From assembly GCF_000737245.1 (NCBI RefSeq), contig NZ_JPQU01000033.1, forward strand, positions 19,635 to 83,634: a DNA stretch of 64,000 bases. Direction: 5' to 3'. Made by a program: the position numbers and the translations under genes. Below the pieces are notes generated by a model that saw nothing but the letters and a program-made list of their open reading frames with translations, was not told the origin of the DNA and ran no database searches. This document shows positions 27,853 to 37,219 of this stretch, piece by piece. This DNA is from Pseudomonas syringae. Lineage in GTDB: Bacteria > Pseudomonadota > Gammaproteobacteria > Pseudomonadales > Pseudomonadaceae. How positions within the stretch are numbered: position 1 is the stretch's first letter; each line of letters opens with the position of its first letter.

Positions 27853-28455
27853 TTACAACGCTATAGGCTTACGCCCCGCAAACGAATGCGCCAGCGTGCC
27901 GCCATCCACCAGCTCCAACTCGCCACCCAATGGCACGCCATGGGCAATGCGTGAGGTGATCAGGCCTTTGTTGGTCAACAACTGCGCGATGTAATGGGCC
28001 GTGGCCTCGCCTTCAACCGTCGGATTGGTGGCCAGAATGACTTCGGTGAAAGTGCCTTGCCCGTTGATTCGCTCCAGCAGTTGCGGAATCCCGATGGCTT
28101 CCGGGCCAAGCCCGTCCAGTGGCGACAAATGCCCCTTGAGCACGAAGTAACGACCGCGATAACCGGTCTGCTCTACCGCGTAGACATCCATCGGCCCTTC
28201 CACCACGCATAACAACGTATCGTCACGGCGCACGTCCGAGCACTGCGGGCAGAGATCGTCTTCAGTCAGGGTGCGGCACAACCGGCAGTGCCCTACCCCT
28301 TCCATGGCCTGGCTCAATGCGAGCGCCAGCCGTGAACCGCCGCTGCGATCACGCTCCAGCAGTTGCAGCGCCATGCGTTGCGCAGTTTTCTGACCCACGC
28401 CCGGCAAGGTGCGCAGGGCATCGATCAATTGGCGAATCAGTGGGCTGAAGCTCAT
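27853..28455 (-). CDS. recR: Recombination mediator RecR
   Basis: 200 aa, the usual size. N-terminal helix-hairpin-helix ([17 protein letters not shown]), C4 zinc finger (Cys57, Cys60, Cys69, Cys72) and a Toprim domain from about residue 80 ([12 protein letters not shown]). With RecF or RecO it loads RecA at gaps. In P. aeruginosa recR follows dnaX and ybaB directly; here a reductase gene and a terminator separate them, so recR must use another promoter. Confidence 0.97.
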   Translation of the reverse strand: MSFSPLIRQLIDALRTLPGVGQKTAQRMALQLLERDRSGGSRLALALSQAMEGVGHCRLCRTLTEDDLCPQCSDVRRDDTLLCVVEGPMDVYAVEQTGYRGRYFVLKGHLSPLDGLGPEAIGIPQLLERINGQGTFTEVILATNPTVEGEATAHYIAQLLTNKGLITSRIAHGVPLGGELELVDGGTLAHSFAGRKPIAL

Positions 28456-28545
28456 GGAGAAAGGTCCGACAAAAACACAAGACGCGGTTTATACCCGCGC
28501 CCTGCGTATAGCGTCAATTCAAGGAACACCGCTCGGGCGTTTTTC

Positions 28546-29574
28546 CTACGAAACGCGCACCACCAACTTACCGAAATTGCGACCTTCGAGCAGGCCGATA
28601 AAGGCTTCAGGGGCGTTTTCCAGCCCTTCAACCATGTCCTCGCGGAATTTGATCTTGCCCTCGGTCACCAGCGGCGTCATCTCGGTCATGAACTCTTCAC
28701 GACGATGGCCGTACGCCTCAAACACGATGAAACCCTGCATAAGGGCGCGCTTGGTCAGCAGAGTGCGCATCAACAGTGGCAGATGATTCGGCCCTTCCGG
28801 CTCGCCCTGGGCGTTATACATGGCGATCAGGCCACATACCGGAATGCGCGCGCCCGCGTTGAGCAGTGGCAACACTGCATCAAACACCTTGCCGCCCACC
28901 AGCTCGAAATAGATATCGATGCCATTGCCGCAAGCCGCGGCGAGCTCTTCGGCAAACTGTTCGCTTTTATGGTCGATGCATTCATCAAAGCCCAGCTCGT
29001 CGACAACATAACGACATTTGTCAGGCCCGCCAGCAATACCCACGACCCGCAGGCCATTCAATTTCGCCACCTGCCCGACCACAGAGCCCACAGCGCCCGA
29101 AGCGGCCGCGACCACCAGGGTTTCCCCTGTGGTCGGCTTGCCGATGTCCATCAAGCCCATGTAGGCGGTCATGCCCGGCATACCCAGCACGCCGACAGCC
29201 ATGGATTCACTAGGCAAGCCTTTGGGCACTGACTGCAATGCAGAGCCATCGCTGATGCTATGGGTCTGCCAACCGGTCTGGCCGACCACCAGATCCCCAA
29301 CCTTGAAGTCCGGGTTGCGGGATTGCTCGACGACGCTGACCGCCCCGCCCTCCATCACGTCATCGACGGCCACCGGATCGGCGTAGGACGGGGCGTCACT
29401 CATGCGACCGCGCATATAAGGGTCAAGGGACAGATAAAGGGTGCGCAGTTGCACCTGACCTTCTTGCAGGTCCGGCAGCGCTTCGCGTTCCAGGCGGAAG
29501 TTTTCCGGAGTTGGCGCGCCGGTGGGACGCGAAGCCAGAACAATGCGCTGGTTGAGAATCAATTCTTGGGTCAT
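28546..29574 (-). CDS. NADP-dependent MDR-family reductase (CurA/leukotriene B4 dehydrogenase-like)
   Basis: 342 aa. N-terminal GroES-like part with YLSLDPYMRGRM (about 47-58), the signature of the zinc-free medium-chain double-bond reductases. The Rossmann part has AAASGAVGSVVGQVAK (about 151-166) for NADPH. Family members such as E. coli CurA reduce alpha,beta-unsaturated ketones. ATG 29574 is chosen because AAGGAG lies 9 bases upstream. It stands between ybaB and recR on the same strand, with its own leader containing a REPIN and the ybaB terminator. Confidence 0.9.
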   Translation of the reverse strand: MTQELILNQRIVLASRPTGAPTPENFRLEREALPDLQEGQVQLRTLYLSLDPYMRGRMSDAPSYADPVAVDDVMEGGAVSVVEQSRNPDFKVGDLVVGQTGWQTHSISDGSALQSVPKGLPSESMAVGVLGMPGMTAYMGLMDIGKPTTGETLVVAAASGAVGSVVGQVAKLNGLRVVGIAGGPDKCRYVVDELGFDECIDHKSEQFAEELAAACGNGIDIYFELVGGKVFDAVLPLLNAGARIPVCGLIAMYNAQGEPEGPNHLPLLMRTLLTKRALMQGFIVFEAYGHRREEFMTEMTPLVTEGKIKFREDMVEGLENAPEAFIGLLEGRNFGKLVVRVS

Positions 29575-29838
29575 CAAAGCGGCTCCTTGGAGGAATTCTG
29601 CGGGTATTCAGAGCAGACCGTCTTGAGGCGCTGGCGTTCGGTTAAATGTAAGAGCGAGCTTGACCGCAATGAACGATGACGCACTCTTGCTGGCACACCG
29701 CGCTTCCCTGTGGGAGCGAATTTATTCGCGAAAGCAGTATTAAGACCAATAACGATGCGTCGGATGTATTGGCCTATTCGCGAATGAATTCGCTCCCACA
29801 GGTGAGGAACGTTCCGTAGGAGTGCGTATCCACACACA
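29575..29838. other. Leader of the reductase gene
   Basis: No gene seen; a REPIN occupies 29710-29799. Any promoter for the reductase should be in the 135 bases next to its start. Confidence 0.5.
29710..29799. repeat. REPIN, GAATTCATTCGCGAA family
   Basis: Arms GTGGGAGCGAATTTATTCGC and GCGAATGAATTCGCTCCCAC. Confidence 0.88.
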
Positions 29839-29870
29839 AAAATGCCAGGCACTAAGGCCTGGCATTTTGT
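29838..29870. terminator. Terminator of dnaX-ybaB (usable in both directions)
   Basis: Perfect 12-bp stem AAAATGCCAGGC / GCCTGGCATTTT with loop ACTAAG. It lies 16 bases after the ybaB stop, and the A/T ends give a T-run on either strand. Confidence 0.85.
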
Positions 29871-29885
29871 GATCAACCGCTGTTC

Positions 29886-30212
29886 TTAGAACGGCATTTT
29901 CATGCCTGGCGGCAGTTGCATGCCAGCGGTCATGCTGGCGGTTTTTTCCTGGCTGGCCTGTTCGATCTTGCGCACGGCGTCGTTGACGGCGGCGGCGATC
30001 AGGTCTTCCAGCACTTCCTTGTCTTCCTGCATCAGGCTGTCATCCAGATTGATACGCTTGACGTCGTGACGACCGGTCATGACCACGCTGACCAGGCCTG
30101 CGCCCGATTGGCCGGTCACTTCGGCATTGGCCAGTTCTTCCTGCATCTTGGCCATTTTTTCCTGCATTTGCTGAGCCTGCTTCATCAGGCCTGCCATGCC
30201 GCCTTTCATCAT
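29886..30212 (-). CDS. ybaB: Nucleoid-associated protein YbaB/EbfC
   Basis: 108 aa. N-terminal helix with [20 protein letters not shown] (about 7-26) and the conserved core through the C-terminal PPGMKMPF. Members bind DNA as dimers and are linked to nucleoid shape and DNA repair. GAGGAGA precedes the ATG, 63 bases after dnaX, so the two form an operon ending at the stem-loop at 29838. Confidence 0.95.
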   Translation of the reverse strand: MMKGGMAGLMKQAQQMQEKMAKMQEELANAEVTGQSGAGLVSVVMTGRHDVKRINLDDSLMQEDKEVLEDLIAAAVNDAVRKIEQASQEKTASMTAGMQLPPGMKMPF

Positions 30213-30275
30213 GGGATATCTCCTCGAAAGTTGATTGTTTCGCCTGGCGCGACCCGTCTGGCGTCGCGCCGTCAG

Positions 30276-32390
30276 TTAATGAGTTTGAGCGACCGGGGCG
30301 TCCACGGGTTTAATCGTATCCTCCCGGATCACTGCGCCAAACTGTTGCAGCATCTGCTGGATGAACGGATCAGCATGAATCGACGCTTCCGCCTGCAACT
30401 GCCGCTCGGCTCGCAGGCGCGATGCCGCTTGAGCCGGGGTTTCCTGCTCCGGCTTGATCAGCTCGATACTCAGGTTGATCGTACGCCCGGTGAATTGGTT
30501 CAAGGCATCGTTGATACGGCGCTGCTGGGTCGAGTTGAACAACGCGCTATGCCCCGGATCCAGATGCAGCAACCAGGCGTCACCCTGCATGGAAATCAAA
30601 GTGCAGTTAGAGGCGATGCTGCTGGTCATGCCGGAGATCGGCAGTTTGTTAAACATCTCCAGCCACTCTGCCGCCAGACCCGTGGCAGGCTTCGCAGCCG
30701 GAGCCGGCTCAGCCTCGACCACTTCGGCCACGCTCTCGTGGGCCAGTTCGTCCAGATAGCTGTAGGACGCAGGATCGATGTCCACATCAGGCTCGACGTA
30801 ATCGTCATCCGGTGGCGGCTCGTCTTCGCGATCCATGGGCGCAGGCACATAAGCCGCGTCAGGGACACGTTCAAGCATGGCGGGGGTTACGGCCTGTTCA
30901 GGCTCAGATTCGGTTGGTGGCGACTCGACCTCTGGCGCAGGGGGCACCGGGCTGGCGGGCGCGGGCGCTGGCATGGGCGTGAGTTCGGGCTGCTCGCCGT
31001 CGGTGTCGAGCACCGGCTCAGGCACTGGCTCAGCAACAGGTTCGGGTTCGGGCTCGGCATCGATAACCGGCGGCAACGGCATGGGCTCGTTCCACGGCAG
31101 ATCGACGTCGGCAACCGGCTCGGGGACCGGCTCCGGCGTGACAACTGGCGCAGGTTGAATGGACGCGGCTTCGACAGCCGGGTTTACAGCTGCTGGGGCA
31201 ATTACCGGTGCAACTGCTGCTGCACCGGCCACTGGATTTGAGGAATCAACTGTGGCCGGGTTGATTCCCACTGTCTTTAGCGGCTGCCTCGGGGCGTCGC
31301 TGCTGTCGGCGGGACGAAACGCCAGCATGCGCAGCAGAACCATCTCGAAGCCGCCACGGGGATCAGGTGCCAGCGGCAAATCGCGACGCCCGATCAAACC
31401 CATCTGGTAATAAAACTGTACGTCTTCGGCAGGCAGTGCCTGCGCCAACGCCAAGACCCGATCACGGTCGCCATGACCGTTATCGACCCCTTCGGGCAGC
31501 GCCTGGGCGATTGCCACACGGTGCAGCACGTTGAGAATTTCCGACAGCACGCCATTCCAGTCAGGCCCCTGCTCTGCCAGATGGCGCACGGCCTCCAACA
31601 GGCTGCGGGCGTCGCCGTCGATCAGAGCAGTAAGGACGTCGAACACCTGACCATGATCCAGGGTGCCGAGCATTGCCCGCACATCGGCGGCCATGACCTT
31701 GCCTTCACCGAAGGCAATGGCCTGATCGGTCAGGCTCATGGCGTCGCGCATCGAACCATCGGCGGCGCGACCCAACAACCACAAGGCATCGTCTTCAAAC
31801 GGGACGTTTTCGACCCCCAGCACATGGGTCAAGTGCTCGACCACACGCTCTGGCGTCATGTTCTTAAGGGAGAACTGCAGGCAGCGAGACAGAATGGTCG
31901 CCGGCAGCTTTTGCGGATCGGTGGTCGCCAGGATGAACTTGACGTAAGGCGGCGGCTCTTCAAGGGTCTTGAGCAAGGCGTTGAACGAGTGGCTGGAGAG
32001 CATGTGCACTTCGTCGATCAGGTAGACCTTGAAGCGCCCGCGACTCGGGGCGTATTGCACGTTGTCCAGCAGCTCGCGGGTATCCTCGACCTTGGTGCGG
32101 CTCGCGGCGTCGATCTCGATCAGGTCAACAAAACGGCCTTCGTCGATTTCGCGACATACCGAACAGGTGCCGCACGGCGTCGACGTGATGCCGGTCTCGC
32201 AGTTCAGGCATTTGGCGATGATCCGTGCAATCGTAGTCTTACCCACCCCTCGGGTGCCGGTAAAAAGATACGCGTGATGCAGGCGCTGACTGTCCAGCGC
32301 ATTGATCAGGGCCTTCAGCACATGTGTCTGGCCGACCATTTCGCGGAACGAGCGCGGACGCCATTTACGTGCAAGAACCTGATAACTCAT
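30276..32390 (-). CDS. dnaX: DNA polymerase III subunits tau/gamma
   Basis: 704 aa. Clamp-loader ATPase: Walker A GTRGVGKT (45-52), zinc finger Cys64, Cys73, Cys76, Cys79, Walker B YLIDEVHML and sensor LSRCLQF. Residues about 365-540 are a long P/E/V/A-rich linker; the C-terminal 150 residues bind the alpha subunit and DnaB. The start at 32390 (MSYQVLARKW) is set by the family; a TTG 15 bases upstream is unlikely. I see no A AAA AAG slippery heptamer in the linker, so the E. coli style frameshift giving gamma is not evident here. Confidence 0.97.
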   Translation of the reverse strand: MSYQVLARKWRPRSFREMVGQTHVLKALINALDSQRLHHAYLFTGTRGVGKTTIARIIAKCLNCETGITSTPCGTCSVCREIDEGRFVDLIEIDAASRTKVEDTRELLDNVQYAPSRGRFKVYLIDEVHMLSSHSFNALLKTLEEPPPYVKFILATTDPQKLPATILSRCLQFSLKNMTPERVVEHLTHVLGVENVPFEDDALWLLGRAADGSMRDAMSLTDQAIAFGEGKVMAADVRAMLGTLDHGQVFDVLTALIDGDARSLLEAVRHLAEQGPDWNGVLSEILNVLHRVAIAQALPEGVDNGHGDRDRVLALAQALPAEDVQFYYQMGLIGRRDLPLAPDPRGGFEMVLLRMLAFRPADSSDAPRQPLKTVGINPATVDSSNPVAGAAAVAPVIAPAAVNPAVEAASIQPAPVVTPEPVPEPVADVDLPWNEPMPLPPVIDAEPEPEPVAEPVPEPVLDTDGEQPELTPMPAPAPASPVPPAPEVESPPTESEPEQAVTPAMLERVPDAAYVPAPMDREDEPPPDDDYVEPDVDIDPASYSYLDELAHESVAEVVEAEPAPAAKPATGLAAEWLEMFNKLPISGMTSSIASNCTLISMQGDAWLLHLDPGHSALFNSTQQRRINDALNQFTGRTINLSIELIKPEQETPAQAASRLRAERQLQAEASIHADPFIQQMLQQFGAVIREDTIKPVDAPVAQTH

Positions 32391-32558
32391 CGAAAACCGT
32401 CGCAACTGGGAAGCGGAAGACCGCTAATGCTAGCCGAGCAGGGGCAAAATTGCATCTGGTGTACTTGTCTATTGTGTTTAAGCTGTGCAAATGAATTAAC
32501 GGGCACACGCTATTCGGGTCTTTAAGAGCTGCTTATGCATTGCTGTAGTGAGGGACTG

Positions 32559-33308
32559 ATGCGTCGATGCCAGATAGTGATGATTGTTTTACTCCTGCTC
32601 AGCCAGGCTAGCGCTTCCGCCGAACCGCCCCTGCGATTTTCGGTAGCCGACAGTTGGTCGATGCCATTGATTCAGCTTGATGAGGGCGAACCCACGTCAG
32701 GGATCCTCTTCGACATCATGCAAAGCCTTGCTCGCCAGTCAGGCCTGCGAGCTGAATATCACGTGCTTCCACGTCTGCGGGTTCAGGCGGCGCTGGAACG
32801 TGGCGAAGTGGATATACGCTGCTATGCCGCGCAAGCCTGGGTACCGAACCTGTCAGGGGATTATTTCTGGAGCCTGCCCATTCTGTACCAACGTGACTTG
32901 CTGATTGCCTCAGCCGAAACCGCAGCCGGCCCCTACCCCAGCCAATTCGAGAACGAAACCGTCGGCACCGTGCTGGGCTACAGCTATCCCGAACTGCAAC
33001 ACCTGTTCGACAATCACCAACTGGTACGCGAAGACGCCCGCAATCAGGAACAGACACTGCGCAAGCTGGTCGCCGGGCGCTACAACTATGCTGTTTCCAG
33101 CGAGTTGGCGCTGGACTGGGTCAATCGCGACCTTCCTGCTGGCCAGCGGATGAAAGTCATTTCTATGGTCAGCGATCAGCCGGCCGGCTGCATCATCCGC
33201 AACGATCCCGGCCTGCCGACGCAGAAAATCCTCCGTACGCTGGTTCGCATGAGAGTGTCGGGTGAGATCCAGCAAATAGTGGATCAATACACTGCGCCCA
33301 GGAGCTGA
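32559..33308 (+). CDS. Periplasmic solute-binding-like protein (SBP family 3)
   Basis: 249 aa. Start ATG 32559 (MRRCQIVMIVLLLLSQASA) is chosen because GAGGGA lies just upstream and it gives a compact signal peptide, cleaved near ASAEPP; an in-frame ATG at 32535 is possible. The mature part has the layout of family 3 amino-acid-type binding proteins (FSVADSWSMP.., GILFDIMQSLARQSGL, ERGEVDIRCYAA). No permease or ATPase gene is adjacent, so it may be an orphan sensor-type binding protein. Confidence 0.8.
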   Translation: MRRCQIVMIVLLLLSQASASAEPPLRFSVADSWSMPLIQLDEGEPTSGILFDIMQSLARQSGLRAEYHVLPRLRVQAALERGEVDIRCYAAQAWVPNLSGDYFWSLPILYQRDLLIASAETAAGPYPSQFENETVGTVLGYSYPELQHLFDNHQLVREDARNQEQTLRKLVAGRYNYAVSSELALDWVNRDLPAGQRMKVISMVSDQPAGCIIRNDPGLPTQKILRTLVRMRVSGEIQQIVDQYTAPRS

Positions 33309-33424
33309 TTATTCGGTGTGCGTAACAAACTCTGCCCGAAGCCCTGACTGACGCAAAGACGTCATAAAGCACCGCTACCCTCGCCTGAAATCTTTGGTAA
33401 CACTTAATCAGGCGGGCCATTCCA

Positions 33425-35101
33425 ATGAGCGACAAACCAGACGACGTATCGCAAACCGATCCTAGCCGGCGGCGTTTTCTGGGGGGGATGGCGGCATTAG
33501 GCGCTGGCATGACCCTCGGCGGTTACGCAACGGCCCAAGACAAGCCCGCACCCGCAGCCCTACCCGCCTTGACGGGTGCAGCGCTGGATAAAGCCCTGCG
33601 CGACAACGTCAAAACCGTCGTGGTGATCTACGCCGAAAACCGCAGTTTCAATAATCTGTTCGGGAATTTTCCCGGCGTGGAAAAGCCCCTGGCGTCTCTC
33701 CAGCCCGCTGATTATCAACAGCGCGACCGCGATGGCGGTCTGCTGGATAACCTTCCGCCCGCCTGGGGCGGTGTGTTGCAGGTCGGGCCGCAAACCGTTG
33801 ACGGCGTGAGCTACCCCGCCGGTGGTCAATTTCAGGAAAATCTGCCCAACGCCCCCTTTCCGCTAAAAGGCATGAATGGCGAAGATCTGCCCCTGAGCCT
33901 GGTGACCCGTGACCTGTGGCACGTGTTCTATCAGAACCAGATGCAGATCAACGGGGGTAAGAATGACCGTTTCGTCGCCTGGGCCGATGCCGGGGGGCTC
34001 ACGATGGGGTATTACGCCCAGAGCCAGTACTCCCTGCGCCTGTGGGATGTCGCCAAGGAGTTCGTGCTGTGTGACAACTTCTTCCAGGGGGCCTTTGGCG
34101 GCTCATTTCTCAACCACCACTACCTGATCGCCGCGACAGCACCCGTCTACCCCAATGCGCAGACCTCCCCAGCCAAATCGCAGATCGCCACTCTGGAGAG
34201 CGACAACCCTCGGGATCCGCGCCTCAAGCCCCTGGAAAAATCTCCAGCCAGCGCCATGACCGGCCCGCCGCAGTTCGGCCCAAGCGCCCTGACGCCCGAT
34301 GGCTTTGCCGTTAACACCTTGGCCCCACCGTACTGGCCGACCTGGCTGCGCGACCCGCAGAGACCGGATTACTCAAAACCTGATCTGCCCAACGTGCTGG
34401 TACCGCAAACCCATGAACACATTGGCGACAAACTGTCGAAGAAGGATGTCGACTGGGCCTGGTACGCCGGCGCATGGCAGGTCACGCTTGATCAGTTCAA
34501 GGACTCCACCGGCATCCCGAAAATCCCCAATTTCCAGTACCACCACCAGCCGTTCAACTACTTCGCCCAGCAAGGCCCGGACAATCCGAAGGAACGTCAC
34601 AAACGCCTGCGCGACGGCGGACTGGGTGATGAAGCCAGCACCAACAAATTTCTCGCTGATGCCGAAGCCGGCAAGTTACCGGCCGTCACCTTCTACAAGC
34701 CGCAAGGCAACCTGAACATGCACGCCGGTTACGCTGACGTCGCCGCTGGGGACCGCCACATCGACCGTACAATCAAAGTGCTACGCAACAGCCCGCAATG
34801 GGAAAACATGGTGGTCATCATCACCGTTGATGAAAACGGCGGTTGGTGGGACCACGTGGCACCACCCAAAGGTGATCGCTGGGGTCCGGGCACACGCGTC
34901 CCGACGCTGGTGGTCTCGCCGTTCGCCCGCAAAGGCACCGTCGATCACACGGTTTATGACACCGCCTCGATCCTGCGCCTCATTACCCGGTTGCATGGCC
35001 TGGAAAAGCTCGACGGCCTCAAAGAGCGGGATAACGCCATGATTGCTCGCGGCCAGCAGCCAATGGGCGACCTGACCAATGCGCTGCAGTTTCCTGCTTA
35101 G
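33425..35101 (+). CDS. Tat-exported acid phosphatase / phospholipase C family phosphoesterase
   Basis: 558 aa. Twin-arginine signal SRRRFLGGMAALGAGMTLGG (about residues 14-33). The phosphoesterase family (PF04185) motifs are VVIYAENRSFNNLFGNFPG (about 61-79), FLNHHYLIAA, HAGYADVAAGDRHIDR and TVDENGGWWDHVAPP. These include the metal- and phosphate-binding residues of AcpA and non-haemolytic phospholipase C. It acts in the periplasm or outside the cell on phosphate esters; the exact substrate is not evident. No clear Pho box was seen in the 116 bases upstream. Confidence 0.9.
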   Translation: MSDKPDDVSQTDPSRRRFLGGMAALGAGMTLGGYATAQDKPAPAALPALTGAALDKALRDNVKTVVVIYAENRSFNNLFGNFPGVEKPLASLQPADYQQRDRDGGLLDNLPPAWGGVLQVGPQTVDGVSYPAGGQFQENLPNAPFPLKGMNGEDLPLSLVTRDLWHVFYQNQMQINGGKNDRFVAWADAGGLTMGYYAQSQYSLRLWDVAKEFVLCDNFFQGAFGGSFLNHHYLIAATAPVYPNAQTSPAKSQIATLESDNPRDPRLKPLEKSPASAMTGPPQFGPSALTPDGFAVNTLAPPYWPTWLRDPQRPDYSKPDLPNVLVPQTHEHIGDKLSKKDVDWAWYAGAWQVTLDQFKDSTGIPKIPNFQYHHQPFNYFAQQGPDNPKERHKRLRDGGLGDEASTNKFLADAEAGKLPAVTFYKPQGNLNMHAGYADVAAGDRHIDRTIKVLRNSPQWENMVVIITVDENGGWWDHVAPPKGDRWGPGTRVPTLVVSPFARKGTVDHTVYDTASILRLITRLHGLEKLDGLKERDNAMIARGQQPMGDLTNALQFPA

Positions 35102-35134
35102 ATTGTGGAAAACGCAGCAAGAACGGCTGGCGAC

Positions 35135-36181
35135 TCAGCTCGCCAGCACCACTTGATCGCGACCCTGCCGCTTGCCTTGATACAACGCTTGATCGGCACG
35201 TCGCAGGGCGCTTTCAAAACTCTCGCCTTGACGGATCTGACTGACCGCCAGGGTCGCGGTGACCATGACGGGCGAATGGTCGGTATTGCCTGCAGTCTCG
35301 CGAATCCCCAGCAGGATCCTCTCGGCAACCGCACACGCTACTTGCTCTGAAGTGTCAGGCATCAACACCAGAAACTCCTCGCCCCCCCAGCGCGACGCCA
35401 CATCGGTTGCACGAACATTGCTACTGATTGCTTTGGCAACACGCTGCAGAATCACGTCGCCCCGATCATGGCCCAGGCTGTCATTGATCTGCTTGAAATG
35501 GTCGATATCCAGCAGAATGATCGCCGACGTCGCGGGACTACCCAGTTGGCGAACGCCTTCGATGATCCTGCGGCGAGTGTATAGATTGGTCAGGCTGTCG
35601 TGGCTTGCCATGTGAAACAGGCTGAGCTGCATAGAACGAGTGAAACGCACCGACAGGGCCGTGCCATGCACCAGCAACGCCGTGGCGGTTAGCACGTTTA
35701 CGATGCCGAACGCCTCGCGCAACGGCGCAGCCACACCTGAGTTCAGCCCCATCCGCTCACGCAGGACGTAGCTCCCCACCACTACCGTGATGATCGTCAG
35801 ATTGAACGACATCCGTACCATGCGCCGATCCTGAAAACTGAAGGCGATGATCGGAATCAGGCAATACAGGTAAAAGTGAAAGTTGCTGCTCCAGCCAAGT
35901 ACCCAGTTGGCCAGCAGCGCATGAAGAATAATCTCCACACTCATCAAAACCCCGGCAAAGCTGTAACGCTGGGCGCGGATCGCTTTGAGACATGCCACGT
36001 AAACCCCGATGCTCAACGCGTTGGCAACGGCCAGCAAAGGCAGTTTCAACAACAGAAAGAGGATGAACAACACCACGTGAATGCCGAAGGCGATCTGTAC
36101 AACAGGCACAATGTGCTTCCAGAACTGCGCCGTGGCTTCGCGCAACAGGTGAGCGCGATCACTGGCGGAAAGGACGTTCAT
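35135..36181 (-). CDS. Membrane-bound diguanylate cyclase (GGDEF)
   Basis: 348 aa. Residues about 20-185 hold five or six membrane helices without a recognised sensory-domain name. The C-terminal GGDEF domain has the active motif RWGGEEFLVLMPD and, five residues before GGEEF, the inhibitory I-site RATD, so both catalysis and c-di-GMP feedback look intact. ATG 36181 (MNVLSASDRAHL) is preferred to an earlier in-frame start at 36277 because similarity to a folded protein begins here, though the ribosome site is weak. It converges with the phosphoesterase gene. Confidence 0.9.
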   Translation of the reverse strand: MNVLSASDRAHLLREATAQFWKHIVPVVQIAFGIHVVLFILFLLLKLPLLAVANALSIGVYVACLKAIRAQRYSFAGVLMSVEIILHALLANWVLGWSSNFHFYLYCLIPIIAFSFQDRRMVRMSFNLTIITVVVGSYVLRERMGLNSGVAAPLREAFGIVNVLTATALLVHGTALSVRFTRSMQLSLFHMASHDSLTNLYTRRRIIEGVRQLGSPATSAIILLDIDHFKQINDSLGHDRGDVILQRVAKAISSNVRATDVASRWGGEEFLVLMPDTSEQVACAVAERILLGIRETAGNTDHSPVMVTATLAVSQIRQGESFESALRRADQALYQGKRQGRDQVVLAS

Positions 36182-36353
36182 CGACAAGTCTCGTGTGAGT
36201 CGGTAGTGGGCTGGAATACAGCAAAAGTGGGAGTTCAGCTGATGCCTTGCTATCGGCAGAAAATGAATGAGGATCACGCCGGTGGTCAGGGCACCGCGGG
36301 GTTGGACAACGACCGACTGGATATGATCGCAGCGTCTTCAAGAACACTGCCCT

Positions 36354-36475
36354 GTAGGAGCCCACGAGCGAAGGGAGGCAGCGATAGCGACCTGTCTGAT
36401 ACACCGCAATCGCGGGCCTGGTAACCTCGGTGCGCTCCTACAGGACCGAGGTGTGTCTGAAAAAACACAGCCATC
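36354..36475. repeat. REPIN with the same flank as the 485-910 array
   Basis: Arms GTAGGAGCCCACGAGCG and GCGCTCCTAC (36354-36441). They are followed by GGACCGAGGTGTGTCTGAAA, the non-REP tail that is part of each 121-bp unit at 485-910. Confidence 0.8.
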
Positions 36476-36478
36476 TCT

Positions 36479-37012
36479 TTAGAGATTCGCAATAAGCGCC
36501 AGTAAATCCGTAGACCCCACATCAACCCCCGCCTGACTGAGCAGCGTGGTGGCTTGCCCGCGGTGGTGGGTCTGATGATTGAAGAAGTGAATCAACAGCC
36601 CGTAAAAGTCCCGCTGGGCCTTGATGCCAGCCGTATTGGCGTAATGCAGTGTCACATCCAGATCAGCTTCGCGCAGCTCGGCAGTCCACTCAATGATTGC
36701 CTTGTCGAGTAATTGCCGTCGCACCACTAGCTCGCCGAGGTCGCTGAACATCTGTTGACTCAAGGCCTGCGGGTCCGCGAGTTCGCGAATCGGCTCCAGA
36801 GCTTCGAACCCTGCAGGGTGCGCCGCAAATCGCTTGAGCCAGATGGTATCGCCCACGATGAGATGATTCAGCGTCCCCATTATCGAGCCGAAAAACGCTT
36901 TGCGATCCATGCTGAGTTCTTGTGCAGGCAACGTGGCCGCTGCGGCGCAGAGCTTTTCGTTCATCCACTGGTTGTAGCTAGCCATCAGGCTGAGGTGGTC
37001 GAGGCGGTTCAC
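36479..37012 (-). CDS. DinB family protein
   Basis: 177 aa. Four-helix bundle of the DinB/YfiT type: SYNQWMNEKL (about 12-21), GTLNHLIVGDTIWLKR (about 46-61) and HFFNHQTHHRGQATTLL (about 142-158). These supply three histidines for a metal ion. Members include metal-dependent thiol transferases; the substrate is unknown. It begins with GTG at 37012 (an AGG lies upstream). It is a single gene; a REPIN lies just past the stop. Confidence 0.88.
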   Translation of the reverse strand: MNRLDHLSLMASYNQWMNEKLCAAAATLPAQELSMDRKAFFGSIMGTLNHLIVGDTIWLKRFAAHPAGFEALEPIRELADPQALSQQMFSDLGELVVRRQLLDKAIIEWTAELREADLDVTLHYANTAGIKAQRDFYGLLIHFFNHQTHHRGQATTLLSQAGVDVGSTDLLALIANL

Positions 37013-37219
37013 ATGAGCCTGCGATAAGAGGATTAGACGTGGAAATTAGCGCTTGCCGGAAGTTCTGTCGATGCCTGACGAGCAATTCAACAGACCTGCC
37101 GCTATTGGCAGCCTGCGCACCCCCTGCCCATATCGCGCATAGCGTTAACTATGTAACGCAGTACGCAGCGCACCCGATGCTAGCTTGAAATTCAATCAAT
37201 GCAGCACAGGAAAATGCGC

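Noticed and set aside
30870..31200. Separate repeat-rich gene opposite dnaX
   Set aside because: It is the complement of the Pro/Glu/Val-rich linker of tau; low complexity explains the open frames on both strands.
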